From NCBI RefSeq assembly GCF_002019635.1, contig NZ_KV917371.1, positions 2,214,001 to 2,278,000 of the forward strand: 64,000 nucleotides of DNA, written 5' to 3'. Position 1 is the first letter of the stretch. The number at the start of each line of letters is the position of its first letter. This DNA is from Metabacillus halosaccharovorans (GTDB lineage Bacteria; Bacillota; Bacilli; Bacillales; Bacillaceae). Below the pieces are notes generated by a model. It saw only the letters and a program-made list of their open reading frames with translations, was not told the DNA's origin and did not search any database. The translations under genes were made by a program, and so were the position numbers. This document shows positions 25,776 to 34,753 of this stretch, in pieces.

Positions 25776-26684
25776 TCAGTCCCAATTATAAGGAGTTTCC
25801 TGGTATACATAATAATTGAGCCAGTTAACAAAAAGAAGATTTGCATGAGATCTCCAGCATTGAATAGGTTTATTTTTAGGATCGTTGTTTCGGAAATAAT
25901 TTTCAGGAATGTCAATTTCCAAACCTTTTGCTAAGTCACGTTCATATTCATCTTGTAGGGATGTTAATTCATACTCAGGATGTCCCGTTAAAAAAACGTG
26001 TTTTTCATCCTTGGACATAACCAGGCAGACACCGGCTTTTTCTGAATATGATAAGATCTGTAACTCAGGGATTTGATCAATTTCTTCTTTTAATACATCA
26101 GTATGTCTAGAGTGGGGAACATAGTACAAATCGTCGAATCCTCTTAATAGTTTTACAGTCGGATCCACAACTTCATGTTCAAAAATACCAAAGCATTTTT
26201 TTTCCAGTTTATATTTATTTACGCCATAATGGTGGTAAAGTCCTGCTTGTGCACCCCAACAAATATGTAAAGTTGAAGTAACATTTGTTTTCGTCCAATC
26301 CATAATTGTTTGCATTTCAGGCCAATATGAAACTTCCTCATAATCCAGGTGTTCGATAGGCGCACCTGTTATGATCATGCCGTCATATCGTTTATGTTGG
26401 ATATGACGAAATGTGGTATAAAATTCCTTTAGATGTTCAATTGCTGTTGTCTTTGATGTATGTGTTTCAGGTCGCAAAAAGGTAATATTTAGTTGCAATG
26501 GTGAATTTCCTAACAAACGCAATAACTGTGTTTCGGTCTTTTCTTTTTCTGGCATAATGTTCAGAATAATAATATTTAAAGGACGTATATCCTGAGAGTA
26601 AGCACGTTTTTCATCCATAATAAAAATATTTTCTTTTTCAAGAATTTCTTTTGCTGGTAAATGACTTGGAATATTAATTGGCAT
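25776..26684 (-). CDS. metA: Homoserine O-acyltransferase MetA
   Basis: MetA activates homoserine for methionine synthesis; in Bacilli the enzyme usually uses acetyl-CoA. The 302-residue protein has the catalytic Cys in [16 protein letters not shown] (~residue 142), the His in FLTGHPEYE (~235) with a following Glu, and the common N-terminus [13 protein letters not shown]. The ATG follows GGGGGTG. I see no SAM riboswitch in the 240 bases upstream. Confidence 0.95.
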   Translation of the reverse strand: MPINIPSHLPAKEILEKENIFIMDEKRAYSQDIRPLNIIILNIMPEKEKTETQLLRLLGNSPLQLNITFLRPETHTSKTTAIEHLKEFYTTFRHIQHKRYDGMIITGAPIEHLDYEEVSYWPEMQTIMDWTKTNVTSTLHICWGAQAGLYHHYGVNKYKLEKKCFGIFEHEVVDPTVKLLRGFDDLYYVPHSRHTDVLKEEIDQIPELQILSYSEKAGVCLVMSKDEKHVFLTGHPEYELTSLQDEYERDLAKGLEIDIPENYFRNNDPKNKPIQCWRSHANLLFVNWLNYYVYQETPYNWD

Positions 26685-26938
26685 TATAACTACACCCCCG
26701 CTACAAAATTAAGCTTTAAGACTTTATAAAAATAAGATAACCAACAGTCACTGATTCTTTATTATAGAAAGTTTAGAAAAATAATTCAATTTATATATTT
26801 CAATAAATAACCAGTTTTTAAGAAAAAATTAATTTTTGTGTAAATATGAGTGGTTCTGACTTATTTAATAAGTAAAAAATATGGTAAAGTAAATCTTATA
26901 CATAGTGCTATAAACTTTTACGATCATTGGGAGGAAGA

Positions 26939-27445
26939 ATGTTCGATCCAACAGTTTTCGATAATTTAAAGGTTGTAATAGAAGGATATATTTATGATAT
27001 GGATATTGACGAACAAATTTCTGTGACAGATCGCAGTGATATTATTGATCTAGCAAAGATGTCCAGACAATATTCCATCTCTTATAAAGGAATAAAAAAT
27101 AAAAGAAAAACAGCTAAATTCCTCATAGAAATGCCACATCATGAACTATCAGGTGAGCTTCTTCAAACAACAAGAAAACCTGGCTGCAGGGTAACTCTTG
27201 TTTTCTTGGAAACACAAGATTCAAAGGAATACGATGAAATATTATATAGGAAATTAAAAAAAATATGGGGAGAAAATCATCCTGTTTCTTTGTTCCTTAC
27301 AAAGGAACTTACAATGACATCCTTCTACTATCATCACAAATATAAAGTGAAATTTCAAACAATGTTTGGTGAGGATGATTTAGAGGCATTACTACAAATA
27401 GTTGATCATTCGATCGTTTTACTTGGTTTAACTTCAAGAAAATAA
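26939..27445 (+). CDS. Hypothetical protein
   Basis: The 168-residue soluble protein starts MFDPTVFDNLKVVIEGYIYD, has an acidic first half and two aromatic-rich segments later (SFYYHHKYKVKF). No known domain is recognised. GGGAGGAAG places the start at ATG 26939. It is divergent from metA and transcribed alone. Confidence 0.75.
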   Translation: MFDPTVFDNLKVVIEGYIYDMDIDEQISVTDRSDIIDLAKMSRQYSISYKGIKNKRKTAKFLIEMPHHELSGELLQTTRKPGCRVTLVFLETQDSKEYDEILYRKLKKIWGENHPVSLFLTKELTMTSFYYHHKYKVKFQTMFGEDDLEALLQIVDHSIVLLGLTSRK

Positions 27446-27559
27446 AATAAGCTATTTATTATTTAAAGTTACACAAGTTGCTATAATCAAAACGATGAAG
27501 TCGTAAAAATAAGCTTTTTTGGTTCTCACTTGACTCAAAAACCTTATTAGCGGAGTAAA

Positions 27560-27799
27560 CTATAGAACTAACATATATTGTATCCGGTTTCCCGGTAGGG
27601 AGGTAACATGGGAAATGGAATATCCAATACTTATTAGCTGTGACAAAGTTTCTGCACAGTTTTGTCTCGGTGGTTCCATTGGGGCATGAAAACTTTTAAA
27701 CAACTGATGAACTGTATTATTTTCATAACAGTGTAATAAAATCACATGTCGTCCTGTCCATGCCTGACCAATTATTGTGCGAGGGTTTCTTCTTATCAT
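27560..27799 (-). CDS. Hypothetical protein
   Basis: The 79-residue protein begins MIRRNPRTIIGQAWTGRHVI and ends with a beta-rich SLPGNRIQYMLVL. It has two isolated Cys, but no zinc pattern. AAAGGAG lies at a normal distance before the ATG on the minus strand, which supports it as a real gene. Family not recognised. Confidence 0.65.
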   Translation of the reverse strand: MIRRNPRTIIGQAWTGRHVILLHCYENNTVHQLFKSFHAPMEPPRQNCAETLSQLISIGYSISHVTSLPGNRIQYMLVL

Positions 27800-27904
27800 C
27801 TGATTAGCTCCTTTAAACTTAATAAAATATTATATGAAGGGCAGCTAGTCAGATGTTCTTTACTTTATATATCAATCAATTACTGATGGAAGGCAACGAT
27901 AAAA

Positions 27905-28522
27905 ATGAATTCAGAAGACATAATCGAATACATAACAAAGTATGTGTACAAACAATTCGAACATGAGGAAAGTGGCCATGATAAATGGCATATTGATAGA
28001 GTTAGAAAACTTGCTGTATCTATAGCCGAAAAAGAAAATGCAAATGTATTTATTGTTGAATTGGCGGCTATTCTCCATGATTTAATAGATGAAAAGGTAA
28101 AAGAAACGATTAGGCTAGATATCCTTGAAGTTGAAAAATTATTGAAAATGCAACGAGTTCATAAGGATGATCGAGATAAAGTTTTAAAAATTATTGATTC
28201 AATAAGTTTCAGGAAGAATATCAGTCAGAATGAGTTGAGTATAGAGGGTAAAATTGTTCAGGATGCAGATCGTCTAGATGCAATCGGTGCAATCGGTATT
28301 GCCAGGACATTTTCTTTTGCTGGTTCACGTGGCCATATTATATATGATCCGGAGAAGAAAAATAATCATCATGCTATTCAGCATTTTTATGATAAATTAC
28401 TTAAATTAAAAGAATTAATGAATACGGAAACAGCAAAACATATAGCAGAAGAAAGGCATTTATTTTTAGAGCAATATTTACAACAGTTTTATTCAGAGTG
28501 GGGTACTACTACAGAAAAGTAA
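27905..28522 (+). CDS. ypgQ: HD-domain phosphohydrolase YpgQ
   Basis: The 205-residue protein is an HD-superfamily hydrolase with metal ligands in HDKWHIDRVRKLA (~residue 24), the paired HD in AAILHDLIDE (~59) and a later Asp in IVQDADRLDAIGA (~120). B. subtilis YpgQ is described as a nucleotide pyrophosphatase/phosphohydrolase. GAAGGC precedes the ATG. The next gene in order is ypgR, as in B. subtilis. Confidence 0.88.
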   Translation: MNSEDIIEYITKYVYKQFEHEESGHDKWHIDRVRKLAVSIAEKENANVFIVELAAILHDLIDEKVKETIRLDILEVEKLLKMQRVHKDDRDKVLKIIDSISFRKNISQNELSIEGKIVQDADRLDAIGAIGIARTFSFAGSRGHIIYDPEKKNNHHAIQHFYDKLLKLKELMNTETAKHIAEERHLFLEQYLQQFYSEWGTTTEK

Positions 28523-28682
28523 AGGGAACAAATTGTTGCAATGATAGCTATTCTTTCTTTTTACCTATTGAACAGATTGTTTAGTTAATATAGAACGAAA
28601 ATCAAGTAAAATCCTATGAATAGCATGTCTAAACAAGGCTATGTTACAATACCATTACGAAATAAATAAAGGAGTGCCCAGA

Positions 28683-29807
28683 ATGAAGATTAAATCTATT
28701 GAACCTACTCCAAGTCCTAATACGATGAAGGTTCTTTTATCAGAGGAACTCCCTTCAGGAAAGAGCAATAATTACAAAAAAGATTCTGCGGTTGATGCAC
28801 CGCAAATAATTAAAGATATTCTTGCTATAGAAGGGGTAAAAGGAGTTTATCATGTTGCAGATTTTCTTGCTGTGGAAAGAAATGCAAAATACGATTGGAA
28901 AGATTTGCTAGCCCAGGTTCGTCAAGCGTTCGGAGAAGATGTCTTGGAAGGATCTTCAGACAATGGGACGAATGAAGAAGCGTTTGGTGAAGTGAAAGTA
29001 TCTATCCAAATGTTTAATCACATTCCGATGCAAGTTAAATTGACAGATGGAATAACCGAACAACGGTTTGGCTTACCTGACCGTTTTAAAGATGCCGTAT
29101 TTACAGCTCAACAATCAAATGAAAATGTTGTATTAGATCGCCAGTGGAAAGAACATGGAGTACGTTATGGTGATCTTGAAGATATTGGAAAAGAGGTTGT
29201 TGATGAGATAAATGCTGCATATTCTGACGAACGCCTTAATAACTTACTTATGGCTTTATCGGAAAATAAAGAAGCGGCAAAAATACAACCACGTAAATCA
29301 TATAAAGTAACACTCGAGATGTTAGATCATGATGATTGGACTGAACGCTTCGCTCATTTAGATCAAATGAATCCTACAGAAGCGGATATTCCTGTTTTGG
29401 AAAAATCATTAAATGATGAGAAAGCTTCAATAAGAAGACTGGCTACAGTTTATTTGGGGATGATCGAGAAGCCAGCTGTTTTACCATTGCTTTATAAAGC
29501 ACTTAAGGATAAATCTGTTACGGTGAGAAGAACAGCAGGTGATTGTCTATCAGACATTGGTGATCCTGCAGCCATGGAAGAAATGATGGTTGCATTAAAA
29601 GATAAAAATAAATTAGTAAGATGGCGGGCAGCCATGTTTCTTTATGAAGTCGGAGACGAAAAAGCCTTATCTGCATTAAAAGAGGCTGAAAATGATCCGG
29701 AGTTTGAGGTTAGTATGCAAATCAAAATGGCGATAGAACGTATTGAAGGTGGAGAAGAAGCGAAAGGTTCTGTTTGGAAACAGATGACAGAAAGTCGAAA
29801 AGCGTAA
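28683..29807 (+). CDS. ypgR: NifU/Nfu N-domain and HEAT-repeat protein YpgR
   Basis: The 374-residue protein starts with a Nfu-type N-terminal domain (PTPSPNTMKVLL at residue ~8) normally found on iron-sulfur scaffold proteins. From about residue 235 it has HEAT-like repeats, such as LEKSLNDEKASIRRLATVYLG and ALKDKSVTVRRTAGDCLSDI. It lacks the CxxC of true Nfu scaffolds, so an Fe-S delivery role is uncertain. Start: ATG 28683 after AAAGGAGTG. A terminator follows. Confidence 0.88.
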   Translation: MKIKSIEPTPSPNTMKVLLSEELPSGKSNNYKKDSAVDAPQIIKDILAIEGVKGVYHVADFLAVERNAKYDWKDLLAQVRQAFGEDVLEGSSDNGTNEEAFGEVKVSIQMFNHIPMQVKLTDGITEQRFGLPDRFKDAVFTAQQSNENVVLDRQWKEHGVRYGDLEDIGKEVVDEINAAYSDERLNNLLMALSENKEAAKIQPRKSYKVTLEMLDHDDWTERFAHLDQMNPTEADIPVLEKSLNDEKASIRRLATVYLGMIEKPAVLPLLYKALKDKSVTVRRTAGDCLSDIGDPAAMEEMMVALKDKNKLVRWRAAMFLYEVGDEKALSALKEAENDPEFEVSMQIKMAIERIEGGEEAKGSVWKQMTESRKA

Positions 29808-29819
29808 TACTTAGCGTTG

Positions 29820-29853
29820 ACAACCAACCATTATAAGTGTGGTTGGTTGTTTT
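29820..29853 (+). terminator. Rho-independent terminator
   Basis: ACAACCAACCA pairs with TGGTTGGTTGT, then TTTTG. Confidence 0.85.
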
Positions 29854-29883
29854 GACATGTACTTTATTGAGACTTTTATTCAT

Positions 29884-29963
29884 AAATAAGAAAGATAAAA
29901 TTTTGTACTAAGTTTTGGTGTCTAGCTCAAGCTGATGGGTGGCGCCTTGCGCTTTTCTTATTT
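29884..29963 (+). repeat. Degenerate 'GTGTCTAGCTC...GCGCTTTTCTTA' intergenic repeat
   Basis: An 80-bp segment flanked by 10-base inverted ends (AAATAAGAAA and TTTCTTATTT) contains GTGTCTAGCTCAAGC and GGCGCCTTGCGCTTTTCTTA. These words recall a repeat scattered between genes of many Bacillus genomes. Here it seems a decayed single copy between ypgR and brxA. Confidence 0.5.
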
Positions 29964-30024
29964 GCAATGAGAAATAGGCTATAGTATTCTAAAAATACAT
30001 GTGAAGTACTTGGAGGGATTAATG

Positions 30025-30459
30025 ATGTCAATGGCATACGAAGAATATATGAGGCAAATGGTCAAACCTATGAGAGCAGAATTAACAAATGCCGGGTTTG
30101 AGGAGTTGACAAGTGAAGAAGATGTTGAGCAATTCATGAAAGATGAGAATGGCACAGTTCTTGTTGTAGTTAATTCTGTTTGTGGATGTGCCGCAGGTTT
30201 AGCTAGACCTGCAGCAACCCAAGCCGTTCTTAACGCTGATAAAAAACCTTCTAGATTGGTTACAGTTTTTGCTGGACAGGATAAAGAGGCAACAGCAAAG
30301 ATGAGGGATTATTTTGAAGGATATGAACCTTCTTCACCATCAATGGCACTATTGAAAGAAGGAAAGGTTGTTCACTTTATTCCACGTCATGAAATCGAAG
30401 GGAATTCGATTGAGGCTATTAAGCAAAACTTGGAAAGTTCATTTGAAAAGTACTGTTAA
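30025..30459 (+). CDS. brxA: Bacilliredoxin BrxA (YphP)
   Basis: The 144-residue protein is a thioredoxin-like disulfide isomerase that removes bacillithiol from S-bacillithiolated proteins. The CGC active site appears in NSVCGCAAGLARPAATQ (~residue 51). The start MSMAYEEYM at ATG 30025 matches B. subtilis YphP; GGAGGG is upstream. The frame is open to the left but has no better site. Followed by a terminator. Confidence 0.94.
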   Translation: MSMAYEEYMRQMVKPMRAELTNAGFEELTSEEDVEQFMKDENGTVLVVVNSVCGCAAGLARPAATQAVLNADKKPSRLVTVFAGQDKEATAKMRDYFEGYEPSSPSMALLKEGKVVHFIPRHEIEGNSIEAIKQNLESSFEKYC

Positions 30460-30483
30460 AAGGATGCTCATGCATCCTTTTAT
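30458..30483 (+). terminator. Rho-independent terminator
   Basis: AAAAGGATGC pairs with GCATCCTTTT around a short TCAT loop. Confidence 0.75.
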
Positions 30484-30507
30484 TATGACTTAAATTAGGA
30501 GAAAAAT

Positions 30508-31284
30508 ATGATTGTTACAACATCAGGAAGACCTAATGAAAAGCAGGATCAATACGCTATGCAAATTGCTGATGTACTGGGTGCCACATATCAAAAACGA
30601 AACAAAAGATCAGTAGCAGATATACAAAAAAGAGCTGTGGATCACGTTATTGTAGTGGGGAAAAACAGAGTGGAATTGCATTTTTTAAATGGAGAAAGCC
30701 CATTATTTTTTCATCCTAATTCAGCAATGTTCAGGATCAAAAGGCTGATGAAAGGAGAGGGAGATCCCTTTTGTGATGCTTGCGATTTGCGGCCAGGAGA
30801 CAAGATTTTAGACTGCACGTTAGGTCTTGCTTCGGATAGTATAGTCGGAAGTTATGTAGTAGGAACCCATGGACTGATAATAGGGGTTGAAGGCAGCAGG
30901 TTTCTATCTTATCTTGTGCATAAAGGTCTTAATCAATGGGAAACAGGCTTACCGGTTATCGATGAGGCGATGAGACGAATTGTTGTACATAATATTGATC
31001 ATTTTTCATATCTCAAAAGCTGTGATGATGATTCATTTGATGTCGTATATTTCGACCCAATGTTTGAAGAATCAATTGATGGCTCTGTTGGAATTGAACC
31101 TTTAAAAAAATTAGCCAACTATTCGCCGCTGCATGCTGAAACCATCGAAGAGGCCAAGCGTGTTGCCAAAAAAAGAGTTGTCTTAAAAGATCATTACAAA
31201 AGCTCCAGGTTTAAACAATTTCAATTTGAGGTGAATGTTCGTAAATCAGCAAAATTCCATTACGGTGTAATAGAAATATCTTAA
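30508..31284 (+). CDS. ypiP: Class I SAM-dependent methyltransferase YpiP
   Basis: The 258-residue protein has motif I as ILDCTLGLASDSIVGSY (~residue 100), an acidic motif IIGVEGS (~127) and VVYFDPMF (~176), a DPPY-like catalytic segment as in RsmJ-type rRNA methyltransferases. Substrate not known. The ATG has TTAGGAGAA upstream. Position between brxA and ypjP matches B. subtilis. Confidence 0.85.
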   Translation: MIVTTSGRPNEKQDQYAMQIADVLGATYQKRNKRSVADIQKRAVDHVIVVGKNRVELHFLNGESPLFFHPNSAMFRIKRLMKGEGDPFCDACDLRPGDKILDCTLGLASDSIVGSYVVGTHGLIIGVEGSRFLSYLVHKGLNQWETGLPVIDEAMRRIVVHNIDHFSYLKSCDDDSFDVVYFDPMFEESIDGSVGIEPLKKLANYSPLHAETIEEAKRVAKKRVVLKDHYKSSRFKQFQFEVNVRKSAKFHYGVIEIS

Positions 31285-31317
31285 TAGCAAATGATAAGAC
31301 CATGGAGGTGTATTCAT

Positions 31318-31449
31318 TTGGCAAAGAGAAAAGTTGACCCATCAAGAGCAGGACTCAGCTCTCCAAACGTGGAAGGACAAGGTACAACCACAACTGAAAC
31401 AAATGGTTATCAGGTAGACTCCGCTCGAAAGAAAACAAAAAGAACTTAA
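31318..31449 (+). CDS. YuzL-like small protein
   Basis: The 43-residue basic protein (MAKRKVDPSRAGLSSPNVEG..., ending DSARKKTKRT) resembles the YuzL family of Bacillus small proteins, probably spore-associated. It starts at TTG 31318 after GGAGGTG. A terminator follows at once. Confidence 0.7.
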   Translation: MAKRKVDPSRAGLSSPNVEGQGTTTTETNGYQVDSARKKTKRT

Positions 31450-31452
31450 TTA

Positions 31453-31491
31453 GAAAAGGGTGCTTGCATGAAAACAAGCACCCTTTTCTTT
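31453..31491 (+). terminator. Rho-independent terminator
   Basis: AAAAGGGTGCTTG pairs with CAAGCACCCTTTT. Confidence 0.9.
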
Positions 31492-31496
31492 ATGTA

Positions 31497-31574
31497 TTAA
31501 TCTGTAATTTCAACGTAAATGAAATACGCAAGTGTAATAAACGAAATGATTACAAATAAAGTATCATAACCCAT
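31497..31574 (-). CDS. 25-residue membrane micro-protein
   Basis: GGAGGAGC precedes an ATG at 31574 on the minus strand; the frame reads MGYDTLFVIISFITLAYFIY then VEITD and stop. It is a single transmembrane helix with an acidic tail. The ribosome-binding site, spacing and the terminator shared with the convergent YuzL gene support it. Family not identified. Confidence 0.6.
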   Translation of the reverse strand: MGYDTLFVIISFITLAYFIYVEITD

Positions 31575-31772
31575 ATCTAGCTCCTCCTATTCAATATACT
31601 TACTATTTACCTGTACACACAATTTTAAACGTTTTCTTATCATATTAAAAGATATTGGTGAAAGATTTTTCAACACAAATTATTTATAAAATTTGTCATG
31701 AAATTGATATATAATAACATCCGGCTCTATGTTAAAATATTCATATAATCTTAAAGTCGGAGGAACACTGCT

Positions 31773-32378
31773 ATGAACAAATGGTTACGTAAATCTCTTG
31801 TTATCCTATTTTCAATCGCTACATTTGGCCTCGTTACGCCACCGGCTTCATTAGCAGCAGTTCAGGAAAAACCAACAGAAGATACAGTTTCGAATTCAAC
31901 CGTGTCAAGAGAAGAAACGGAACAAGCAGCTCAATCTAATATCAATATCGAAGAAGAGAAAACGCTTTCTAACGAGGAAGTTTTATCTAATATTCTATTA
32001 GAAGCAGAGCATAAGTCTTTTGTTAAATTTGGCGATAAAATTGGCCATGTTATTGAGGATGAATTTAAACAAGTCATTTTTCCGAAAATGGAAGAAGTGA
32101 TTACATATTATCTAAATGTTGAAGATGATGAGCTTTTTCAGCATATAGAAATTTCTAAACCTTCCGGTGGAACAGGCGAAAAGATTTTTCACATTTATCA
32201 TTCTCAAACGGGAGAAGATTTACTGCGGTTTCATGTTCGTAGAGAAAATCGACCTTTAGAAGGTTACTGGTTTAACTTCCATTACCATACATATCATGAT
32301 TTTTTTCAGTCTCATAAAGATTTAGGAAGTATTTACTGGAATAAAAATACTCCTCCAAATTGGATGAGCTTTCATTAA
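31773..32378 (+). CDS. ypjP: YpjP family exported protein
   Basis: The 201-residue protein has a signal peptide (KSLVILFSIATFGLVTPPASLAA split over residues ~7-29), an acidic linker and a C-terminal domain rich in His and aromatics (FHYHTYHDFF). Length and position match B. subtilis YpjP; function unknown. It should act outside the membrane. GTCGGAGGA precedes the ATG. Confidence 0.88.
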   Translation: MNKWLRKSLVILFSIATFGLVTPPASLAAVQEKPTEDTVSNSTVSREETEQAAQSNINIEEEKTLSNEEVLSNILLEAEHKSFVKFGDKIGHVIEDEFKQVIFPKMEEVITYYLNVEDDELFQHIEISKPSGGTGEKIFHIYHSQTGEDLLRFHVRRENRPLEGYWFNFHYHTYHDFFQSHKDLGSIYWNKNTPPNWMSFH

Positions 32379-32385
32379 TCCCCAC

Positions 32386-32417
32386 AAAAAAGAGTATGCG
32401 TATGCATGCTCTTTTTT
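32386..32417 (+). terminator. Rho-independent terminator
   Basis: AAAAAAGAGTATGC pairs with GCATGCTCTTTTTT. Confidence 0.85.
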
Positions 32418-32627
32418 GTACAATGAACCATACTTCACCATCCATGCTTTCCAGTTTGTAACTTCTAACTTTTATAGTAGGAATCTAGTAGAATCCCATA
32501 GAATGTGTTAATATTTTAATATAGTGATTTTATATATATCCAACACTCCTACTATATTACAAACCTCATACAAATAAATATGATTTTCACCCACATACGT
32601 AGTAGAACAAAAGAAAGGATGCACATC

Positions 32628-33368
32628 ATGAAAAAGGCTGGGGTCATTCTTTTCATCATCCTTATTTGTATTCCTTTCTATCATCTTGCCAAAGCTTTTC
32701 CAGAAGGTAGACCTCTTTCCACCTATCAATTTGAGAACGCAGATTTTAATCTCTCCAAATCTGTTGTAAACGAATTGATTTTATTACCATATTCTGCTTT
32801 TTCAGAAAAAGAAGCCATCAAGATGATAAATAACATTCAAAAGGTAGATGAAAACATCCTATTGTTAGCAGTAGAGGAAAGTATCCAGGTTCAATTATTT
32901 ACTGGCCCTTTAACAAATCAAAATGGATTGAGTGATTTGAAAAATATCAAACCAAGAGGTTATGGGGAATCAGATCCAAACTGGGACTCAGTACCAGGTA
33001 TGAGTGACAATCGCGTTGTTTACGCGAAAATCGGTCATAGTGAATTTGGTAAGGGACACGGTTCAATCAATTTAGAACTTCATGAATTCGCACATGCAAT
33101 TGATCGTTATGTCTTTCATTATGTTCGAGTTGATCCAGTATTTATTAATATTTGGAAGCAAGAGGTAGATCAACTTTTTCCATTAAAGAATTATTTTCTT
33201 CAATTTCCAGAGGAGTATTTTGCAGAAACCTTTGCCATGTACTACTATGATGAAAAAAACAAAAAGGCTCTTTATGAAAATGCGCCATTAACTTTTAAAT
33301 ATATTCAATCATTAGAGGAAAAAGCCGTTTTCCAACAGAACAATTTGTATGTGAATTCACAGTATTAA
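32628..33368 (+). CDS. Secreted lethal-factor-like (M34/PPEP-type) zinc metallopeptidase
   Basis: The 246-residue protein has a signal peptide (start MKKAGVILFIILICIPFYHL, then AKA) and a single domain with the zinc motif HEFAHAID (~residue 156) followed by a second segment EEYFAETFAMYY (~195), where the Glu can be the third ligand. This combination is typical of the anthrax lethal factor N/C-terminal fold, including Pro-Pro endopeptidases. Substrates of related PPEPs are cell-surface proteins of the host bacterium. Start: ATG 32628 after GAAAGGATG. No known partner lies beside it. Confidence 0.82.
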   Translation: MKKAGVILFIILICIPFYHLAKAFPEGRPLSTYQFENADFNLSKSVVNELILLPYSAFSEKEAIKMINNIQKVDENILLLAVEESIQVQLFTGPLTNQNGLSDLKNIKPRGYGESDPNWDSVPGMSDNRVVYAKIGHSEFGKGHGSINLELHEFAHAIDRYVFHYVRVDPVFINIWKQEVDQLFPLKNYFLQFPEEYFAETFAMYYYDEKNKKALYENAPLTFKYIQSLEEKAVFQQNNLYVNSQY

Positions 33369-33411
33369 ATGGTAAAATACATGAAGGAAAAAAAATAAGG
33401 GAAGTGTCTTT

Positions 33412-34206
33412 ATGAAGCAGTATCTAGATTTATGTAAGCATGTCTTGGAAAATGGTGTTAAGAAAGAAGACCGTACAGGTACAGGAACAATTAGTACATT
33501 TGGATATCAAATGAGATTTAATCTCCAAGAAGGATTTCCGCTAATCACAACAAAAAAGCTTCATGCAAAATCCATCATTCATGAGTTATTATGGTTTTTA
33601 AAAGGTGATACAAATGTAAAGTATTTACAGGATCATGGCGTTAGAATTTGGAATGAATGGGCGGATGAAAAAGGTGAGCTAGGTCCTGTTTATGGTCATC
33701 AGTGGAGAGCGTGGCCTGCAAGGGACGGCTCCACAATTGACCAAATTACAAATGTAGTTGAACAAATTAAGAACAATCCCGATTCAAGAAGGTTAATTGT
33801 TTCTGCTTGGAATGTTGCAGATGTAGATAACATGGCATTGCCTCCATGTCATTGCTTTTTCCAGTTTTATGTTGCCGAGGGAAAACTTTCATGTCAACTA
33901 TACCAACGATCTGCGGATGTCTTCCTAGGAGTTCCTTTTAACATTGCTTCCTATGCATTGTTAGTTTATATGATGGCAAAAGTAACTAATTTAGAGGTAG
34001 GGGAGTTTGTTCATACATTTGGTGATGTCCACATTTATTCAAATCATATTGATCAGGTAAAGGAACAATTACAAAGAGAACCAAGACAATTGCCTACATT
34101 AAAAATTAATCGTGACGTAACATCGATTTTTGATTTTTCTTTTGAAGATTTTGCAATTGAAGATTATGAGCCGCACCCGCATATAAAAGGAGTTGTTAGT
34201 GTTTGA
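33412..34206 (+). CDS. thyA: Thymidylate synthase
   Basis: The 264-residue enzyme methylates dUMP to dTMP with methylenetetrahydrofolate. The catalytic Cys is in [11 protein letters not shown] (~residue 146); the start [15 protein letters not shown] and [19 protein letters not shown] are standard for the short ThyA form. Its stop overlaps the dfrA start, so dihydrofolate produced here is recycled by the coupled reductase gene. Confidence 0.97.
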   Translation: MKQYLDLCKHVLENGVKKEDRTGTGTISTFGYQMRFNLQEGFPLITTKKLHAKSIIHELLWFLKGDTNVKYLQDHGVRIWNEWADEKGELGPVYGHQWRAWPARDGSTIDQITNVVEQIKNNPDSRRLIVSAWNVADVDNMALPPCHCFFQFYVAEGKLSCQLYQRSADVFLGVPFNIASYALLVYMMAKVTNLEVGEFVHTFGDVHIYSNHIDQVKEQLQREPRQLPTLKINRDVTSIFDFSFEDFAIEDYEPHPHIKGVVSV

Positions 34207-34691
34207 TTTCTTTAATTGTTGCGATGGATAAACATCGCCTTATTGGCAGAGATAATCAATTACCTTGGCATCTTCCGCAAGACTTGGCATACTTTAAAAA
34301 AGTAACCATGAATCACAAAATTATAATGGGTAGAAAAACGTTCGAATCGATTGGAAGACCACTACCTGGACGTGAGAATATTATTGTAACGAGAGATTCA
34401 ACATATTCGCAGGAAGGTTGTACCATTCTGCATTCAATTGACGAAATCTTAGAGCTATCTTCCCGTTCAGATGAAGAATTGTTTGTAATAGGTGGAGCAG
34501 AAATTTTTAAAGAAATACTGCCAGTAAGCGATCGATTATATATTACCGAGATTGACGATGTGTTTGAGGGAGATACTTATTTTCCAGATAGAAAAGAGAC
34601 TGAATGGAAGAAAATTTCAGTGGAAAAGGGAACGAGGGACAAGAAAAACCCTTATGACTTTGAATTTGTCGTTTATGAAAAGATTAATTAA
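34203..34691 (+). CDS. dfrA: Dihydrofolate reductase
   Basis: The 162-residue enzyme reduces dihydrofolate with NADPH. The start [27 protein letters not shown] splits into the usual strand and substrate loop; [11 protein letters not shown] and FVIGGAEIF are the cofactor motifs. It begins at TTG 34203, overlapping the thyA stop. A bidirectional terminator follows. Confidence 0.97.
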   Translation: MISLIVAMDKHRLIGRDNQLPWHLPQDLAYFKKVTMNHKIIMGRKTFESIGRPLPGRENIIVTRDSTYSQEGCTILHSIDEILELSSRSDEELFVIGGAEIFKEILPVSDRLYITEIDDVFEGDTYFPDRKETEWKKISVEKGTRDKKNPYDFEFVVYEKIN

Positions 34692-34708
34692 GGATATATT
34701 TCGGAATA

Positions 34709-34753
34709 AAAAAAGCAGGACAAGCCAGATTGCTGACATTGTCCTGCTTTTTA
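34709..34753 (+). terminator. Bidirectional terminator dfrA/yplQ
   Basis: AAAAGCAGGACAA pairs with TTGTCCTGCTTTT between convergent genes; both flanks are T-rich on their own strand. Confidence 0.9.

Noticed and set aside
26685-26938. SAM riboswitch (S-box) upstream of metA
   Set aside because: I looked for the conserved S-box core on the minus strand and did not see it.
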